DNA of 64,000 bases from Dipteronia dyeriana (Eukaryota > Streptophyta > Magnoliopsida > Sapindales > Sapindaceae): positions 58,856,186 to 58,920,185 of the forward strand of contig CM065296.1 of the NCBI GenBank assembly GCA_032871835.1. Direction: 5' to 3'. The notes under the pieces are model-generated. The model was not told the DNA's origin, made no database searches, and worked only from the letters and a program-made list of their open reading frames with translations. Positions 36,701-49,319 of the stretch are shown here, piece after piece (positions within the stretch are counted from its first letter, which is position 1; each line of letters begins with the position of its first letter). Made by a program: the position numbers and the translations under genes.

Positions 36701-38269
36701 GATACATGTGAATGAAGAGATCAAGCAAAAGATACTGTGTAGGAAATAACACAATGTTATTCAATATGAAATAGCACACAATCGAATCCCACACTCTAAC
36801 TTCAAAGTTGTAATGACTATGGACTTGAATGCATGGATACAATTTTCCTTGACTCTAATCATCACCTGATTTCAATCAATTTTTATCTCAGAATCCTAGG
36901 ATCGATCTTTGTCAACAGATGCGAAATTGAATACATATGAATGTGTTTGCATAAGATATATGCTTTACTTGGAAGCACATGTCTAAAAAAATTGGATCTC
37001 TTGAAAGAGTTGAAAAACCAAGAACGTAGAAAGAGCATGCATCGATGAGTATTCCCAAGTTAAACATCCTAAAGATCAATTACGACTTCACTTAATTTCA
37101 ACTGGTAATGGGAGTTTGGTGTATGTTGAGGATCATTGCCCACTAAGGTGAGAACTGTGACACTTGGCAATTTTTCTTGTTTTCCATATAAAAACTTATC
37201 ACTTTTCAATTTTCTTTTAGCATCTAGGCTTCACTACCATTTTCTTGTGCTTAGTTGCCACTTGTATTTTTGAGTGACACATAAGAATGAACAAGGGCTC
37301 AAGTGTTCACTTTTCCAACATTTACTTTATTTTTTCCCTTTTTAGAATACCCTTCTTTGCTTAATTTTTAGTATGCCTAAGTGCATGCTATTCCTCATAT
37401 TTTCTAAGGTAGAGATGTGTTTATGGATTTGAAATCTTTTTTTAAGGGTATGTGTTTTGGTGATTTGGAAACTAAGAGCACATAGGAATATAGATTGTAA
37501 TAAGTAGTCCACAAGAATGATCAATGACATTCAACATGTTAATGCTTAATGAGATCAACATAGGCATAGAACATTTAGAAACACAGTTTAGAAGATTAGA
37601 ATTAACTCTCATGAATAAGAAATTTATGCACAACTTCTGTCTATGCTAGCCTTCATTATTGATCCTAATATTTTCATACAAAATCTCTTTCACTAAGTCA
37701 TAAAGATAAAATGGACTAACTTAATTTGTGTAATCAATCATAGATTGATACAAAGTTATCCAAAACTCAAACTAGTGCAATGCACGATACTCCTTAACAA
37801 CACAACATCACATTCCAAATTTCATTTTTTGTTCACGAAAGACTCAAATAGTTCATAAAAGGCTTAAATCCTAATCATTTGCCCACGCCCCCAAACCTAA
37901 ACTCAACAATAACCTAAATGTTTTAAACCGTAATGAACAAGGGCACGAGTTTAAAGGTTTGGTTGTATAAACAACAAAACTTTTACTATCATAAATGTAC
38001 AATCTAAAAATCCTCCACTACACAAAATTCATAACAAACTTAACAACCTGTTCACTAATCACAAAGCAAAACACACTTAAACTAAACAACTTATATAATA
38101 AAAACTTAAATAATTAACTAATATATACAAAGGTAGAGTGTTCCTAGGTGGTTTGCCTACCACCAAGCATTGCATTGTAGCTCTCCAGCTCCGTATTCAC
38201 TATTTGTTCTAGCACTCTTGCTTCTTTAATCCCTTTCAAGTATAAAACAAATATTATGGTGTGTAATAT
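36701..38269. other. AT-rich stretch; nothing recognised
   Basis: No motif-bearing ORF, no repeat I could pair, no primer site. Probably eroded retrotransposon sequence. Confidence 0.4.
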
Positions 38270-38640
38270 TAATCTAGAAGGGGGTGAATAGATTTTAATC
38301 AAATTTTACCCAATTTTCGTTAATGGTCAATTAGACAAAAATACCCTTAACTAGTCACAATAATATCACATGTGTAATAAGTGCGGAAATAATAAAGACA
38401 GTTGAGATATACGTGGAAACCCTCCAAATGGGAAAAACCATGGGCTGTTAAGTGCGCCACACTGGAACAACGAATCCACTGATGATATAGTCGTTACAAC
38501 CTACTCCCGGTATATAACCCACTACCACTACCTAATCCCGGTATTAAGTGGACCTAGTCCAATTTGCTTACGCTTGAAGCAACCTACTCCCGGATGCAAC
38601 GCAAGACTTACTTCTCAATGAAGAGATAAACACCCTATGT
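38270..38640 (-). repeat. LTR-like segment
   Basis: Contains CTAGAAGGGGGTGAATAG, TACGTGGAAACCC and AACCTACTCCCGG (three times). Similar phrases turn up in repetitive plant LTR sequences. A TATA-like run in minus orientation (39260-39280) suggests the orientation. Ends not found. Confidence 0.3.
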
Positions 38641-39324
38641 GAATATATGATGATATTCAAACAAAAAACAAGGCTAGGGTACCTTATATGCTTATCTAGG
38701 ATAATGAGATGGCAATAAATGCAATCCTAGATATCAAGAGCTAAATGACATGTCATAAAGCTTAGCTAAACATAGAACAAGCAATCCAATGAAGCTATCA
38801 TAAAAGCCAAATCAACACATGTTGTCATTAAGCATGGCAAGGACAATAATGAAATACTAAATGCAATCAATGAGTCCTAAGCAATATCTAAACGTAAAGC
38901 ATAAAGATTTAGCTAGAAGTTATCAATACCATCAATCCTAGCTATCACAATACGACACTCAATCATGTCATCACAATAATCTCTAATTTGTATCTAGAAA
39001 ATATTCTAAGAGCATACAAATAATTAAAGAGAAGGTTTAGCAAGTAAAACACTTAACTTGTAAGAAGATAGTGAAGAACTTACCAAACAAGATGTCCATT
39101 GATGCACTCTAAATGAACTTAGATAAAGCAAGATGAAGTTTTTATGCACATGGGAATGCTTTGAGTGTTTAAAGATGAGTTCTTGGAAGAGTTTTTCCTT
39201 TGAAATGTGTTCTAAAGAAAATATATGAAATTCTGAACTCTTACACGACCTTAAGGTAATGATTTATATATATATGAGATCCAAACAAAGTGTGGTCATT
39301 TTGAAAAAAATGTTCCAGCTTCCT
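38641..39324. other. AT-rich stretch; nothing recognised apart from a TATA-like run near 39265
   Basis: No ORF or pairable repeat. It may belong to the same LTR-like relic as 38270-38640. Confidence 0.35.
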
Positions 39325-39600
39325 CTGTATGCACTGGTCGAGTAGCGCACAACCTAATTTTACAAAAGCCGCTGGACAAGTGGTGCAACACATGTGCAAA
39401 TCCACTGGAATTTTTGCACTGGTGAGGCTGCACTAGTCGAGTAGCGCACCACCAGCGCACGCCCACTTTTTTTCAATTGTGCGCGGGTGCAATAGCGCAG
39501 CTCAGTGGCACAACACATGAGACGATCCACTGGAATATTACGTTGGTGAGGTGTGCTGGTCGAATAGCGCACCACCAGCGCAAAGCCTATTTTCAACAAT
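39325..39600. repeat. GC-rich tandem repeat, period about 100-120 bp, about 2.5 copies
   Basis: The phrase CACTGGTCGAGTAGCGCACC recurs near 39330, 39430 and 39550. Between copies are AACACATG...ATCCACTGGAAT (39388 and 39508) and GGTGAGG. CACCAGCGCA follows the second and third copies. The block is much richer in GC than its surroundings. The minus-strand frame across it (39360-39599) simply mirrors the repeat and is not supported as a gene. Confidence 0.75.
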
Positions 39601-39897
39601 CAAACATACAATTTCAACAAGTTCAAGAGTGATGAAAAATGCATCCTATTCTAATGCCAAACATGACAAAGAACATTTAATTACAAGATGAAAATAAATC
39701 AATAAGAGTCATCAAAATGCACACAAGAAAACACTCAACATCAACATATAAGAATTAAAGTTTTGCATGAATTTGTGAGTGTGTGCAACTATCTCTTCAA
39801 AGTAAGTAAGCACAAGAATTTTACCTTCGGTGTTTCTCCTCTTGAGGTCTTGAGAGCCTAAGCTACCCTTACATAATACCCCAAAAATGTGATTTGT
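39601..39897. other. Spacer next to Athila pol; no gene seen
   Basis: AT-rich, low information. Probably sequence downstream of the Athila pol stop. Confidence 0.4.
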
Positions 39898-42412
39898 TCA
39901 TGAAATAAGCCAATCAACAAATGAGGACTTTACAAAGTACAGCTTAACTCTGAGCCTGTTATCCTTAAAAGTGCTCCCACACATTAAATCTTCTAAATCT
40001 ACCTCTATATAGGGGGAAAATTCTTTTATTCGATATGGACCAAACCATTTAGACTTTAACCTTTCCGAAAACATCTTCAACGGAGAGTTGAAAAGTAATG
40101 CCAACATTCCTGGATGCAAACCCTTTCTAACGATCATCTTGTCATGCACTCTTTTTGATCTCTCCATATAGAGCTTTGCATTCTCGTATGCCTCATCCCA
40201 AAGTTCTTTAAGTTCATTTAATTGTAACTTTCTTTTTTCTCCTGCTTTGTCTATGTCAAAGTTGAGTGACTTAATCGCCCAATATGCATGGTGCTCTAAT
40301 TTTACCGATAGGTGACATGTCTTTCCAAAAATCAACCAGAATGGAGTCATACCGATTAGAGTTTATAAATTTATCCTATGTGCCCATAATGCATCATTTC
40401 ACTTGGAAGCCTAATCCATTTGGTTTGGCTTGCCAGTCTTCTCTAGAATATGCTTGATATGCCGATTACTGACTTAAGGTAGGAACGGTCTAATGAAGTC
40501 AGTTTCCCAACAATCGAATATTTCCACCAACGTATCCATCATTTTCCATATCTCATTCCTCTTTCTTATATTCCCCAACCTTTAGGATCTATCACAAGCA
40601 ATTCAAAAGTGATAGGAATTCTTATAAGTAGAAGGCCAATAGAACCTTGACTGAAGTACCTTCAAAACTATAGTTCTTGCATTAAAACGGCCTTCACAAC
40701 TCAACTCATGACAAAACTTTAGTATGTTCGTTTGCTCACATTCCGGAATACACTACCAAATAATCAGATCTGCTCCATACTTGACTAAATAGGGGACACT
40801 CCACAAATACTGTCTTGCCTTCCATCTGAATCATTTCCTGCTTTGGTATTACAAATCTGGGGATATGATATCATTTGTCAAGAAGTTGACAATATCCACA
40901 TTCCATGGCTCTTCATTTGTAATAGCCAATAACTTCTCATCCGAAAAGTCATCTCAAAGTGGAAGTGAACCCTCATCTAGCTTGGGTTCTTGCATTAACC
41001 TACTGAAGTGATCGGCTACCACATTCTCACCCCCTTCATATCTCGAATCTCGAGATCAAACTCTTGCAATTAGAGTATCCATCTAATTAATCGTGGTTTG
41101 GTGTCCTTCTTTTGGAGGAGATACCGGAGAGCGGAATGATTCGTGAACACAACTATCTTGGCCTCGATCAAATATGATAAAAACTTCTCCAAAGTTATTA
41201 TCATTGCTAACAACTCTTTTTTCGTGGTTGAGTAGTTAAGTTGAGCATCATTCAATGTCTGAGATGCATAATAGATGGCATGCAAAATCCTCTCTACCCA
41301 TTGTCCTAGAATTACCCCAATTGCATAATCCGATGCATCACACATAAGTTTGAAAGGCAGATCCCAAATCGATGGTCTTATTACTAGTGTCAAAGTCAAT
41401 AATGTCTTGAGCCTTTCAAAAACCTCTAAGCACTTGTCATCAAAGTTGTACTCGATGTCTTTTTGCAACAACTGACATAAGGGTCTCAAAATCTTAGAGA
41501 AATCCCTAATAAATCTTTTGTAAAACTAAGCATGCCCCAAGAAGGAATGAACATCCCTCAAGGTCTTAGGGGGATGTAAACTCTTCATCACATCGATCTT
41601 CGCCTTATCGGCCCCTACACCTCGCAGTGAAATTATGTGCCCCAAAACTATCCCTTGACACACTGCAAAGTTTATATTCTCCCAATTTAACACTGTATTA
41701 ACTTCATTGTACCTCTTTAATAATGAAATGCGGTTGAGAAGACAATCATTGAATGAACACCTCATTACTGAGAAATCATCCATAAAAACTTCTATAACTT
41801 CTTCCACCATGTTAGAAAAGATCGACGTCATACAACTTTGAAACATTCTAGGTGCATTACACAAACCAAAAGGCATACGTCTATAAGCAAATGTCATGAA
41901 TGGATATGTGAAAGTAGTCTTCTACTGATCTTCTAGGTCTATTGCTATTTGATTGTATCCCCGTATAACCATCCAAAAAGCAATAATGACTATGACCTTC
42001 AAGGTGATCCAACATTTTATCTGTGCAAGCCAAAGGATAATGATCCTTACGAATAACATTGTTAAGCTTCCGGTAATCTATGCAAACTCTCTAACTGGTT
42101 TGAGCTCTCTGAGGTACAAAATTGTTGTCCTCATTCCTCACAACCATAATACCAGATTTCTTTGGTACCGCATGAATTGGACTAATTCATTTACTATCCA
42201 AAATTGGATAGATGATACAATTCTCCTGTAGTTTGAGAACTTCTTTCTCTACCACCACCTTCAAGATTAGGTGAGCCTTCACTAAACTTTTACTGACGGC
42301 TTGGACCCTTCTTAAAGAAGAATCTTATGCATGAAAGTTTTGGGACTATTTCCCCCAAGATCATCCAAACTCTATCTGATTACTCCATTGTAAAGCCTCA
42401 AAACTTTCATGA
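39898..42412 (-). pseudogene. Athila-type Ty3/gypsy pol (RT, RNase H, integrase C-terminus), decayed
   Basis: Read leftward from 42412: ENCIIYPI, VPKKSG, VCIDYRKLN (RT motifs), FLDGY with a frameshift, YNQIAI, then MTFAYRRMPFGLCNAPRMFQ and the catalytic FMDDF (about 41775), LGHIIS and SFLGHA. RNase H follows (41489-41070): FKLMCDASDYAIGVILG, YASQTLNDAQLNYSTTKKELLA and HSALRYLL. The middle (41070-40350) is too eroded to read. The end (40350-39898) is the integrase C-terminus: CHLSVKLEHHAYWAIKSLNF and KMFSERLKSKWFGPY. The wording matches the plant Athila lineage. Several W-to-stop and Q-to-stop changes. It runs into a copia LTR at 42421; gag is not in view. Confidence 0.85.
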
Positions 42413-42420
42413 GTTCTGTC

Positions 42421-43091
42421 TGTTGGGATTATGCTCGATAGCAAGAGTGTAATAATGTAATTGACAATCTTTTCATATTAATAAAGTGATTTTTAGTTTA
42501 ACAAATCTTATAGCATTTATAGTTTAATTATTATAATTTTCAAAAGTAAGTAATCATAAGGAGCGTTTTTGTTTCGATAGTGCTTTAGTAGCCTTTACAT
42601 CAAAAGGTTTTGTGTACATTATCAAATCAGGTTCACACGAGTTTCAATCAAATAGATTGATAATTCACAAGTGATCAAACGTTCTTTGTTTTCTCTAGGA
42701 GGATTATTGTGACTAACCAAAGAAAAATATTTTGTTAGTTTTCCATCCTCAGGTATACAATTAAAAGAAAGGGAGCCCACACTCCTAGGTGATTCACGTT
42801 CGTGATTGGATCGGAAGATCTTGTGGATTCAATTCTTCATAACTTCAATCGTCATGAGAAAAAGGTACGATACTTTTATTATATGTTAACAATCAAGGGT
42901 TAAGGTCCATTCTTTCAACGGATTTGTTTTTTGAAAATCGATATTTTCGCTTCCGCTGCACGTTTTTTCTTACAATTGTTATTAGAGTCTGGTTATACCC
43001 TTGATTAATTGATTTATATATACGTAATCTATTTCTTTTATAGTAATTATGTATATTTTAGAAAGAGATGACACTCTAGGTATTCACATAT
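42421..43091 (+). mobile_element. Cop-2-family LTR (internally deleted) with primer site and leader start, plus orientation
   Basis: Begins TGTTGGGATTATGCTCGATA, as do the minus-strand LTRs elsewhere, but here on the plus strand. After about 140 bp it jumps (near 42560) to the R/U5 part and ends CTTACA at 42974: about 554 bp instead of 2.3 kb. A worn primer site (TGTTATTAGAGTCTGG, from 42978) and a leader matching that of Cop-2 (AAGAGATGACACTCTAGGTA) follow, so this is a 5' LTR. The leader is cut at 43091 by element A. Confidence 0.8.
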
Positions 43092-43964
43092 TGTTGTATG
43101 TGAATTTTATCAAGCATACACGTCATTGATAGGAAGGAGAAAACAGCCAGGTCGACGCCCAAATGGGCACTCAGGAAATATCCTACGAGGCATCATTAAA
43201 GAGAAAAAAATCCCGAGTACGCATATGTAGAATGAAACCTATTCGGGATCAGTTGACAACACTCGGGACTGGTTAAACAACGCTTCCACTCGGGCTCAAA
43301 CGGCGCTACTCGGGACCATCAGGTATTATTCTTACTCGGGAATAAATACAACTCGAGTAAAAACTTGGTGCTTATTTCACACGGATTAAATCATTAAATA
43401 CGCGAAGATATCCATCAGGAAGGAATCCCAAATAATGGAACTTTAAGTTAGAAGAGTCCCCAATCAGGAAATAACTTTTCTTTACGAAGACTACATTCTT
43501 ATAAGGAAACAAGTCCAAATTGAACTACACTACTAGAATCCCACTCGATTTCCGTAAATGACTCCGAAACAGGAAACAAGACAAATCAACCTCAAGCAAG
43601 TAACCAAATCACAATTAAATACAAATATCTTGTATTACTTGTACAAAGCAGATTAGGGTTCTATAAGCATATAAATAGACCCATAATCTGGCTCCAAAAG
43701 ATATGGGCAATATAGCATACAACAATCATAGCAAATACAGAGAGAAAAAAGAGAGATCGAGAGCTTGTAAACATCATATCTTCATAGTGGATTTTGGCTT
43801 GGTTTATCCTTCAACCACCCGTGGACGTTTCTCCGATCATCGGAGTTTTACCACGTCAAACTTTTATCTTTGTTACTCTCTCTGAATCACTTTCTCTTTG
43901 AATTAATAGCCAAAATCCAATCCTTGTTGGCTTTTCTGACGTAATCCAGAAATCGACGTCAACA
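43092..43964 (+). repeat. 5' LTR of element A (873 bp)
   Basis: Starts TGTTGTATGTGAATTTTATC and ends GACGTCAACA. It is colinear with the 893-bp LTR of E. TATA-like CATATAAATAGACCC is near 43669. U3 has several ACTCGGG words (43260-43340), a possible repeated regulatory motif of this family. Confidence 0.85.
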
Positions 43965-43966
43965 AT

Positions 43967-43984
43967 TGGGGCTAGAAGGAGGGG
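43967..43984 (+). other. Primer-binding site of element A
   Basis: TGGGGCTAGAAGGAGGGG, two bases after the LTR end. It resembles TGGCGCTAGAAGGAGGG sites of Tat-type elements. I cannot assign the tRNA with confidence. Confidence 0.65.
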
Positions 43985-44010
43985 TTGAACCTCCGAACTT
44001 GTTAAAAGCG

Positions 44011-46214
44011 ATGGCAGGAAGCAGAAGTAGTTCAGGGAATGGCCAAAAATCACCAGGCGATTTCCATGTTGGCAATACTTCACAAGATCCTGCAGTAAAG
44101 ACAGAAAACAAGCTTGTGCACCTGGTAGGGATCCAGCAAGTTCCTCCAACCAACAGAGATCTTAAGCTGCATTTCCAAGAGGCCTTGCAGCAATTGGTGA
44201 CAGACGCAGCAAGGGAAGGGATTGATCTACTGGCTGCAGGAGCACATAATCCTAATCCTACACCCGCAAGGCTTCGTCCGATGGTGGTTGGGCCAGGAAT
44301 AACTATGCCATAAACCAGAAGGAACTCTTCCCCAATCAACCCGGCTGGACAGAAAACACTTGAAGAGAACATCACCAGAGGCTGGACCATAATCAAACAG
44401 TACGTGCTAGACATCGTAAAAACAACCGGTGCAAAGGTCGGTCATCATCAGAAGACAGTGATCAACACCATCGCAAGCGTCATCATGGAGTCACACGAGA
44501 GGACCGGCATCAGAGTGAAGAGTCTGAGGAAAGAATGACGATAACCCAACGGTTTAACCGTCGGGGAAGTCCGATGGGGGACAAAGATGTCACGATCTAG
44601 AGCCTAACTCGAGAAATTGAGAATAACAGGCGACAGATGGAGGCACTGGTCAGACGTTATAGCCGTAACGATCTATCTGACGATGACTCTGACAGTCCAT
44701 TCACCAAGGGAATTTTGCGGACCCCTTTCCCAGAAAGACTCAGGATACCGCATGTGGAGCAATTCAAAAAAGATACAAATCCAAAAGAGCACGCTAGACG
44801 CTATAAAAGTGCCATGGCTCAATATGCCCGCAGTGAGCCCCTATTGTGTCTCAACTTTCCACAAACACTGGGGGGCACAGGGTCAAGATGGTTTGGAAGA
44901 CTACCCTTGGCTAGCATCGAAAATTTTAGCGAACCGAGCAGGAGCTTCTCAAGGCAATTTCTTAGCAATGCTCACAGGAAGAAGTCGGTGGCCTACCTCT
45001 CTCAAATAAAGCAAAGGAAGGACGAGTCATTAAAAAAGTACTTGGGCCGGTTCGGCCAAGCAGTATCAGAAATTGGCAGTGCTAATGATGAAGCAATTAT
45101 TGCTGCTTTCACCAATAATTTGCAGAATGGACGACTGTCCTTTGATTTGAGAAGAGCAAGGCTGACTAAGTATGCTGACATTTTGGATATGGCAGGAGGA
45201 TACGCTCTGGCCGAGGAGGAAGAGTTAGCTACAAGAGGAAGCTATATGCATGGAGGAAAGCCCGAACAAAAGAATACTGAATCCAAGGGGCAGAATCAAA
45301 AGGAAAAACGGAATGGGAACGGCAAGGAGAAAAACAAGGATGGGGGTAATGGGCTCAACGCCGAACGGTCCACAGAGAAATACCGAGGCAGATATACCAA
45401 TTACACCCCTCTTCGAAAAAAACAAGAAGAAATTTTAGTCATCTTGGAAGAGAAAAATATGGTGCAAGAGCCGCGGCGACAATCACAGTTCGCCCTAAGA
45501 GATATAACCAAGTATTGCAGGTTTCACAAAAAAACGGGGTATGAGACTTCAAAGTTTTTTCAGCTCAGAGATTACATAGAGACTCTTATTCGGAAAGGGC
45601 AGCTGCGGGATGTAATCTTGAAAAAAGATGAGAGATCAGAAACTAAGAAAGAAGTCAAGGTTGATCACAACCCGGGTCAAAATCAAAGAACCAGCCCCGA
45701 AGCTAATCAAGTAATACATAAAATTATTAGAGGATCCTCTACTGGGAGAAGCAACCGAGAACGAACTCAGGAAATCAGAGAAGCAATAGAAGCAAGAAAT
45801 AACTTCGACGTAAAATCGGTTGAGCCAGACCCGAAAAGAGTAAAGGAAGGATGGGACCCAATAGTCTTTACAGAGGCAGATTCCCATGGCGTGGATGTTC
45901 GACCTTATTACGTTTTGGTTTTAACTACTCGGATTGGCCATAGGGAAGTCCAGAGAATTTTAATAGATAATGGAAGTTCATCAGACATCCTAAGCGTGGC
46001 CGTGTACGACCAGCTGAGACTAGACCGAAAAGATTTACAGCCTTTCCATACTCCATTAAGTGGGTTTGGGGGGATAGAGGTCAGATCACTCGCGACGGTA
46101 AAACTACCCGTGAATATCGGAACGGCACCATGCCAGAGGACTGTCCTGCTCAACTTCGTGGTAGTTGACTTGGACAATTGGCCGTATAATGCATTATTGG
46201 CCGGCCATTCCTGA
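44011..46214 (+). pseudogene. Element A gag and protease, broken
   Basis: The likely Gag start is the ATG at 44011 (MAGSRSSSGNGQKS); this frame stops at 44311 and a frame change is needed before the long frame 44637-46214. That frame holds the gypsy Gag core (LNFPQTLGGTGSRWFGRLP, RSFSRQFLSN, FGQAVSEIG), a Lys/Glu/Gly-rich linker, a worn zinc-knuckle (YCRFHKKTGYETSKFFQLRD, second Cys lost), and the aspartic protease (RILIDNGSSSDIL, catalytic Asp in DNGSS; about 45955). The frame ends at 46214 because one G is missing in TTGGCCGGCCA, where relatives read LLGRPFLNK. Gag packages the RNA; protease matures the polyprotein. Confidence 0.85.
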
Positions 46215-47108
46215 ATAAAACAAGGGCCGTGACTGCCACTTATGCATTAATGATCAAGTTCCCAACATAACAAGGGGTTGGGATAGTCAAAGGTTCTCAA
46301 GAGATGGCCCGAAGAGCAAACCTGTCAGTATACAGAGACAAGTATGATGCTGAACAAGTGTGCACCATAATGCAGCCAAATCAGTGTGAAGAATCCTTGT
46401 CATTCGAACTGGATCAAATGGAGGGCTCTAATGAATACAAAATAGAATTGGTTGAAATAGTACTTGAATAAAACAAACCAGACAAGAAAATTATGATCGG
46501 GACCAACTTGGATGGAAAAGTCAAGCAAGACTTAACCAATCTGCTTAGAGAGTACAAAGATGTATTCGCTTGGAGTCTCGAAGATATGATCGAAATAGAT
46601 GCCCGAGTAATATCCCACCACCTTGCAGTTAGCCTGAATGCAAAACCGGTTATACAAAAGAGAATATCGTTCAATCCTAAAAGAAGTCAAGCAATCAAAC
46701 AAGAGGTGGAAAAACTACTGGCAACTGGATCAATCAGAGAAGTCAGCTACCCTCAGTGGGTCGCCAACGTAGTCCTCGTCCAGGAGAAAAATGGACAACG
46801 GAGGATGTGCGTAGATTTCAAAGATCTAAACAAGGAATGACCAAAGGATAGCTTCCCACTTCCAAGGGTAGACCAGCTGGTGGATGCCACAGCAGGTCAC
46901 GAATTGCTCAGCTTCATGGACGCTTACTCGGGATACAATCAGATCCGGATGAACAAAGCTGATGAAGAAAAAACAGCTTTCACAACGGATCAGGGTTTAT
47001 ATTACTACACAGTAATGCCCTTCGGTTTAATAAATGCAGGTGCTACGTATCAAAGGTTGGTCAACAAAATCTTAACTCGGCAAATAGGAAGGAACATGGA
47101 AGTGTACA
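46215..47108 (+). pseudogene. Element A reverse transcriptase, first half, cut by B in the YxDD box
   Basis: After the frameshift at about 46200 the pol frame continues with stops at about 46268, 46470 and 46838. RT motifs follow in order: YKDVFAWS, VQKRISF-like text (VIQKRISFNPKRSQAI), VVLVQEKNGQRRMCVDFKDL, PLPRVDQLVDATAGHELLSF, MDAYSGYNQIRM (first catalytic Asp), EEKTAFTTDQGLYYYTVMPF and GATYQRLVNKI. The line ends RNMEVY at 47108, where insertion B begins; the remaining DD of the active site is at 59695 on the far side. Confidence 0.9.
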
Positions 47109-48121
47109 TGATGGAAATCATTAACTTAGCAACCATACACCCCAATAGCTAAAGAGCTATGATACATATGGAATGCAATTTAACACCCTCCAACTAATTG
47201 AAAACAAACCCGATCGTTCAAGATTGAAGTAAGAGAAACTATTCTAATCACTTTATCAATGAAATGATGATAAAAGCTAATTAGAACAGCACTTTGATTT
47301 CCCCAAAATGCCACAAACTATGAAGTTTGATAAGTTTAAAGGCAAAACAAAGATTTTGAGTTTATTGAACATCATAAGCCGAATAAGCTTGATAAGTTCC
47401 AAAGTTCATGCAAGAACTTAAGAACAAAACACTCACAAAGTGCTCAAATAAGTTTATATTACTCAAATCTCTGCCCTTACATAGAAAAAGCAGCCTTGTT
47501 TATATAGAACAAAGGCCAAGGACAATACAACACAAATATAACTGCCCATTAAATGTGTAACCTCCCACTAAATTTGTAACCTCCCACTAAATGACATTTA
47601 GACCATGAATAATGGCCATAAAGTATTCAGCCTTTGTAACTCCTTATTCCTAATCAAAGAACACATGAACTCACCCAACACAAAAACCTAAACTATTCAT
47701 AAAATAAGCCCACAAAACCCCAACACAATTAAACCCAAACTAATAATAAAATAAGCTCACAAAATCCAACATAATTAAACCCAAACTAATTATAAAATAG
47801 GCCCACAAAACCCAACATGGCCGAATGGCCTTTTATTCTTCAAGATAAGCTAGAATACTTCATTCTGACAAGGCTGGACTCTTGTCTTCAGGATTTGGAC
47901 TTGTTTGAAACATGTAAACCATTTTATACTCTTCTTGCATCCTTAGAACCTTGACCAAATCTTGACTAGCTTGCTCCTTCCAAATGCTTACCATTAAACA
48001 AGTTAAGGTTTCTTTCATCCTTTTAGCTTTAGCTCTTGTCATTGGTCCTCCATGAATGGTTAAAGGATCTGGATCTTTTCCAACCTTAGCCGAATGGTGA
48101 TCAACTGGCTGGTCCTCATCA
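47109..48121 (-). repeat. 3' LTR of element B (1013 bp), with adjacent polypurine tract
   Basis: On the minus strand it starts TGATGAGGACCAGCCAGTTG and ends ATGATTTCCATCA. The polypurine tract GAGGAAAGGGGGAA is at 48122-48135. It matches the 5' LTR with few differences. Pol coding continues into its first 260 bp. Confidence 0.9.
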
Positions 48122-49319
48122 TTCCCCCTTTCCTCGAAAGGATTCGTCCTCGAATCAGCACCTTCATCACCTACATCAAACAAAGACAAATCAAAAACAT
48201 TGAAAGTTGCACTAACATTGCCATACTCACTTGGTAATTCCAGCTTGTATGCATTGTCATTGATTCTTTGAAGGACTCAAAATGGTCCATCCCCTCTTTG
48301 CATGAGTTTAGACTTTCGTTGGCTAGGAAATCTTTTCTTCCTCAAGTGTACCCAGACCCAATTACCAGGTTCAAATACTACTTGCTTTCGGCCCTTGTTG
48401 TGTTGCTTCTCATATTGTAGATTTTTCTTTTCAATTTGTGTGCGCACCTTTTCATGCAAGGCTTTGACAAAATCAGCTTTTTACTTACCATCCAAATTAG
48501 CTCTTTCCAAAGGAAAAGGTAGTAAATAAATAGGAGATAATGGATTGAACCAGTACACAACTTCAAATGGTGAATGGTTTGTTGTAGCATGCACACTTCG
48601 ATTATAAGCAAACTCCACATGTGGCAAGCATTCCTCCCAATTCTTCAAATTCCTTTAAATTATGGCCCTCAAAAGCATTGATAAAGTTCTGTTACCACCT
48701 CTATTTGTCCATCTGTTTGTAAATGACAAGTGGTTGAATACAGCAGCTTTGTACCCAACTTTCTCCAAAGCGTTTTCCAAAAGTGGCTAAGGAACTTCAC
48801 ATCTCTATCACTCACAACTGTCCTTGGAATTCCCTGTAACCTCATAATTTCTCTGAAGAACAGCCCCGCAACAAAAGTCCCATCATCTGTTTTGTGGCAA
48901 GGAATGAAATGTGCCATCTTGCTGAACCTATCAACAACAACAAAAATAGAATCTCTCCCCCCTTTTGACCTAGGTAATCCCAAGACAAAGTCCATTGATA
49001 TATCAACCCAAGGCTCACTAGGAATAGGAAGAGGAGTATACAGCCCATGAGGCATTACTTTAGATTTAGCTCGTTTGCAAGTAATGCATCTCTCACATTC
49101 TCTCAACGTCTCTTTACATGTGTGGCCAAAAGAAATGATCATTTAACACACCCAAAGTCTTTTTAACTCCAAAATGCCCCATTAACCCGCCACTATGTGC
49201 CTCTCTCACAAGCAATTCTCTCATTGAACATCTAGGAACACACAGCTTGTTTTCTTTGAAAAGAAAACCATCATGCCTAAAGAACTTGTCAAAACCCCCT
49301 TGCTCACATGCCCTATAAA
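47860..49319 (-). pseudogene. Element B integrase to pol end, running into the 3' LTR
   Basis: From 49319 leftward: [34 protein letters not shown] (linker to the HHCC zinc site), [10 protein letters not shown], then [24 protein letters not shown] (catalytic Asp) and [11 protein letters not shown] (catalytic Glu). The C-terminus reads [19 protein letters not shown], then a TGA in GPF*VLQRINDNAYKL, ATFNVFDLSLFD (chromoviral C-terminal tail), and continues through the polypurine tract and LTR start to a stop at 47860. Other stops fall at about 48481 and 48655. Everything upstream (protease, RT, most of RNase H) is missing: plus-strand material begins at 49320. Confidence 0.85.

Noticed and set aside
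15959..42412. Search for a host gene between the retrotransposons
   Set aside because: All frames with recognisable motifs are transposon proteins; the rest are short, overlap on both strands or are low-complexity.
44617..45009. 130-codon frame overlapping the start of A gag
   Set aside because: The overlapping frame from 44637 contains the Gag core; this one is its shadow.
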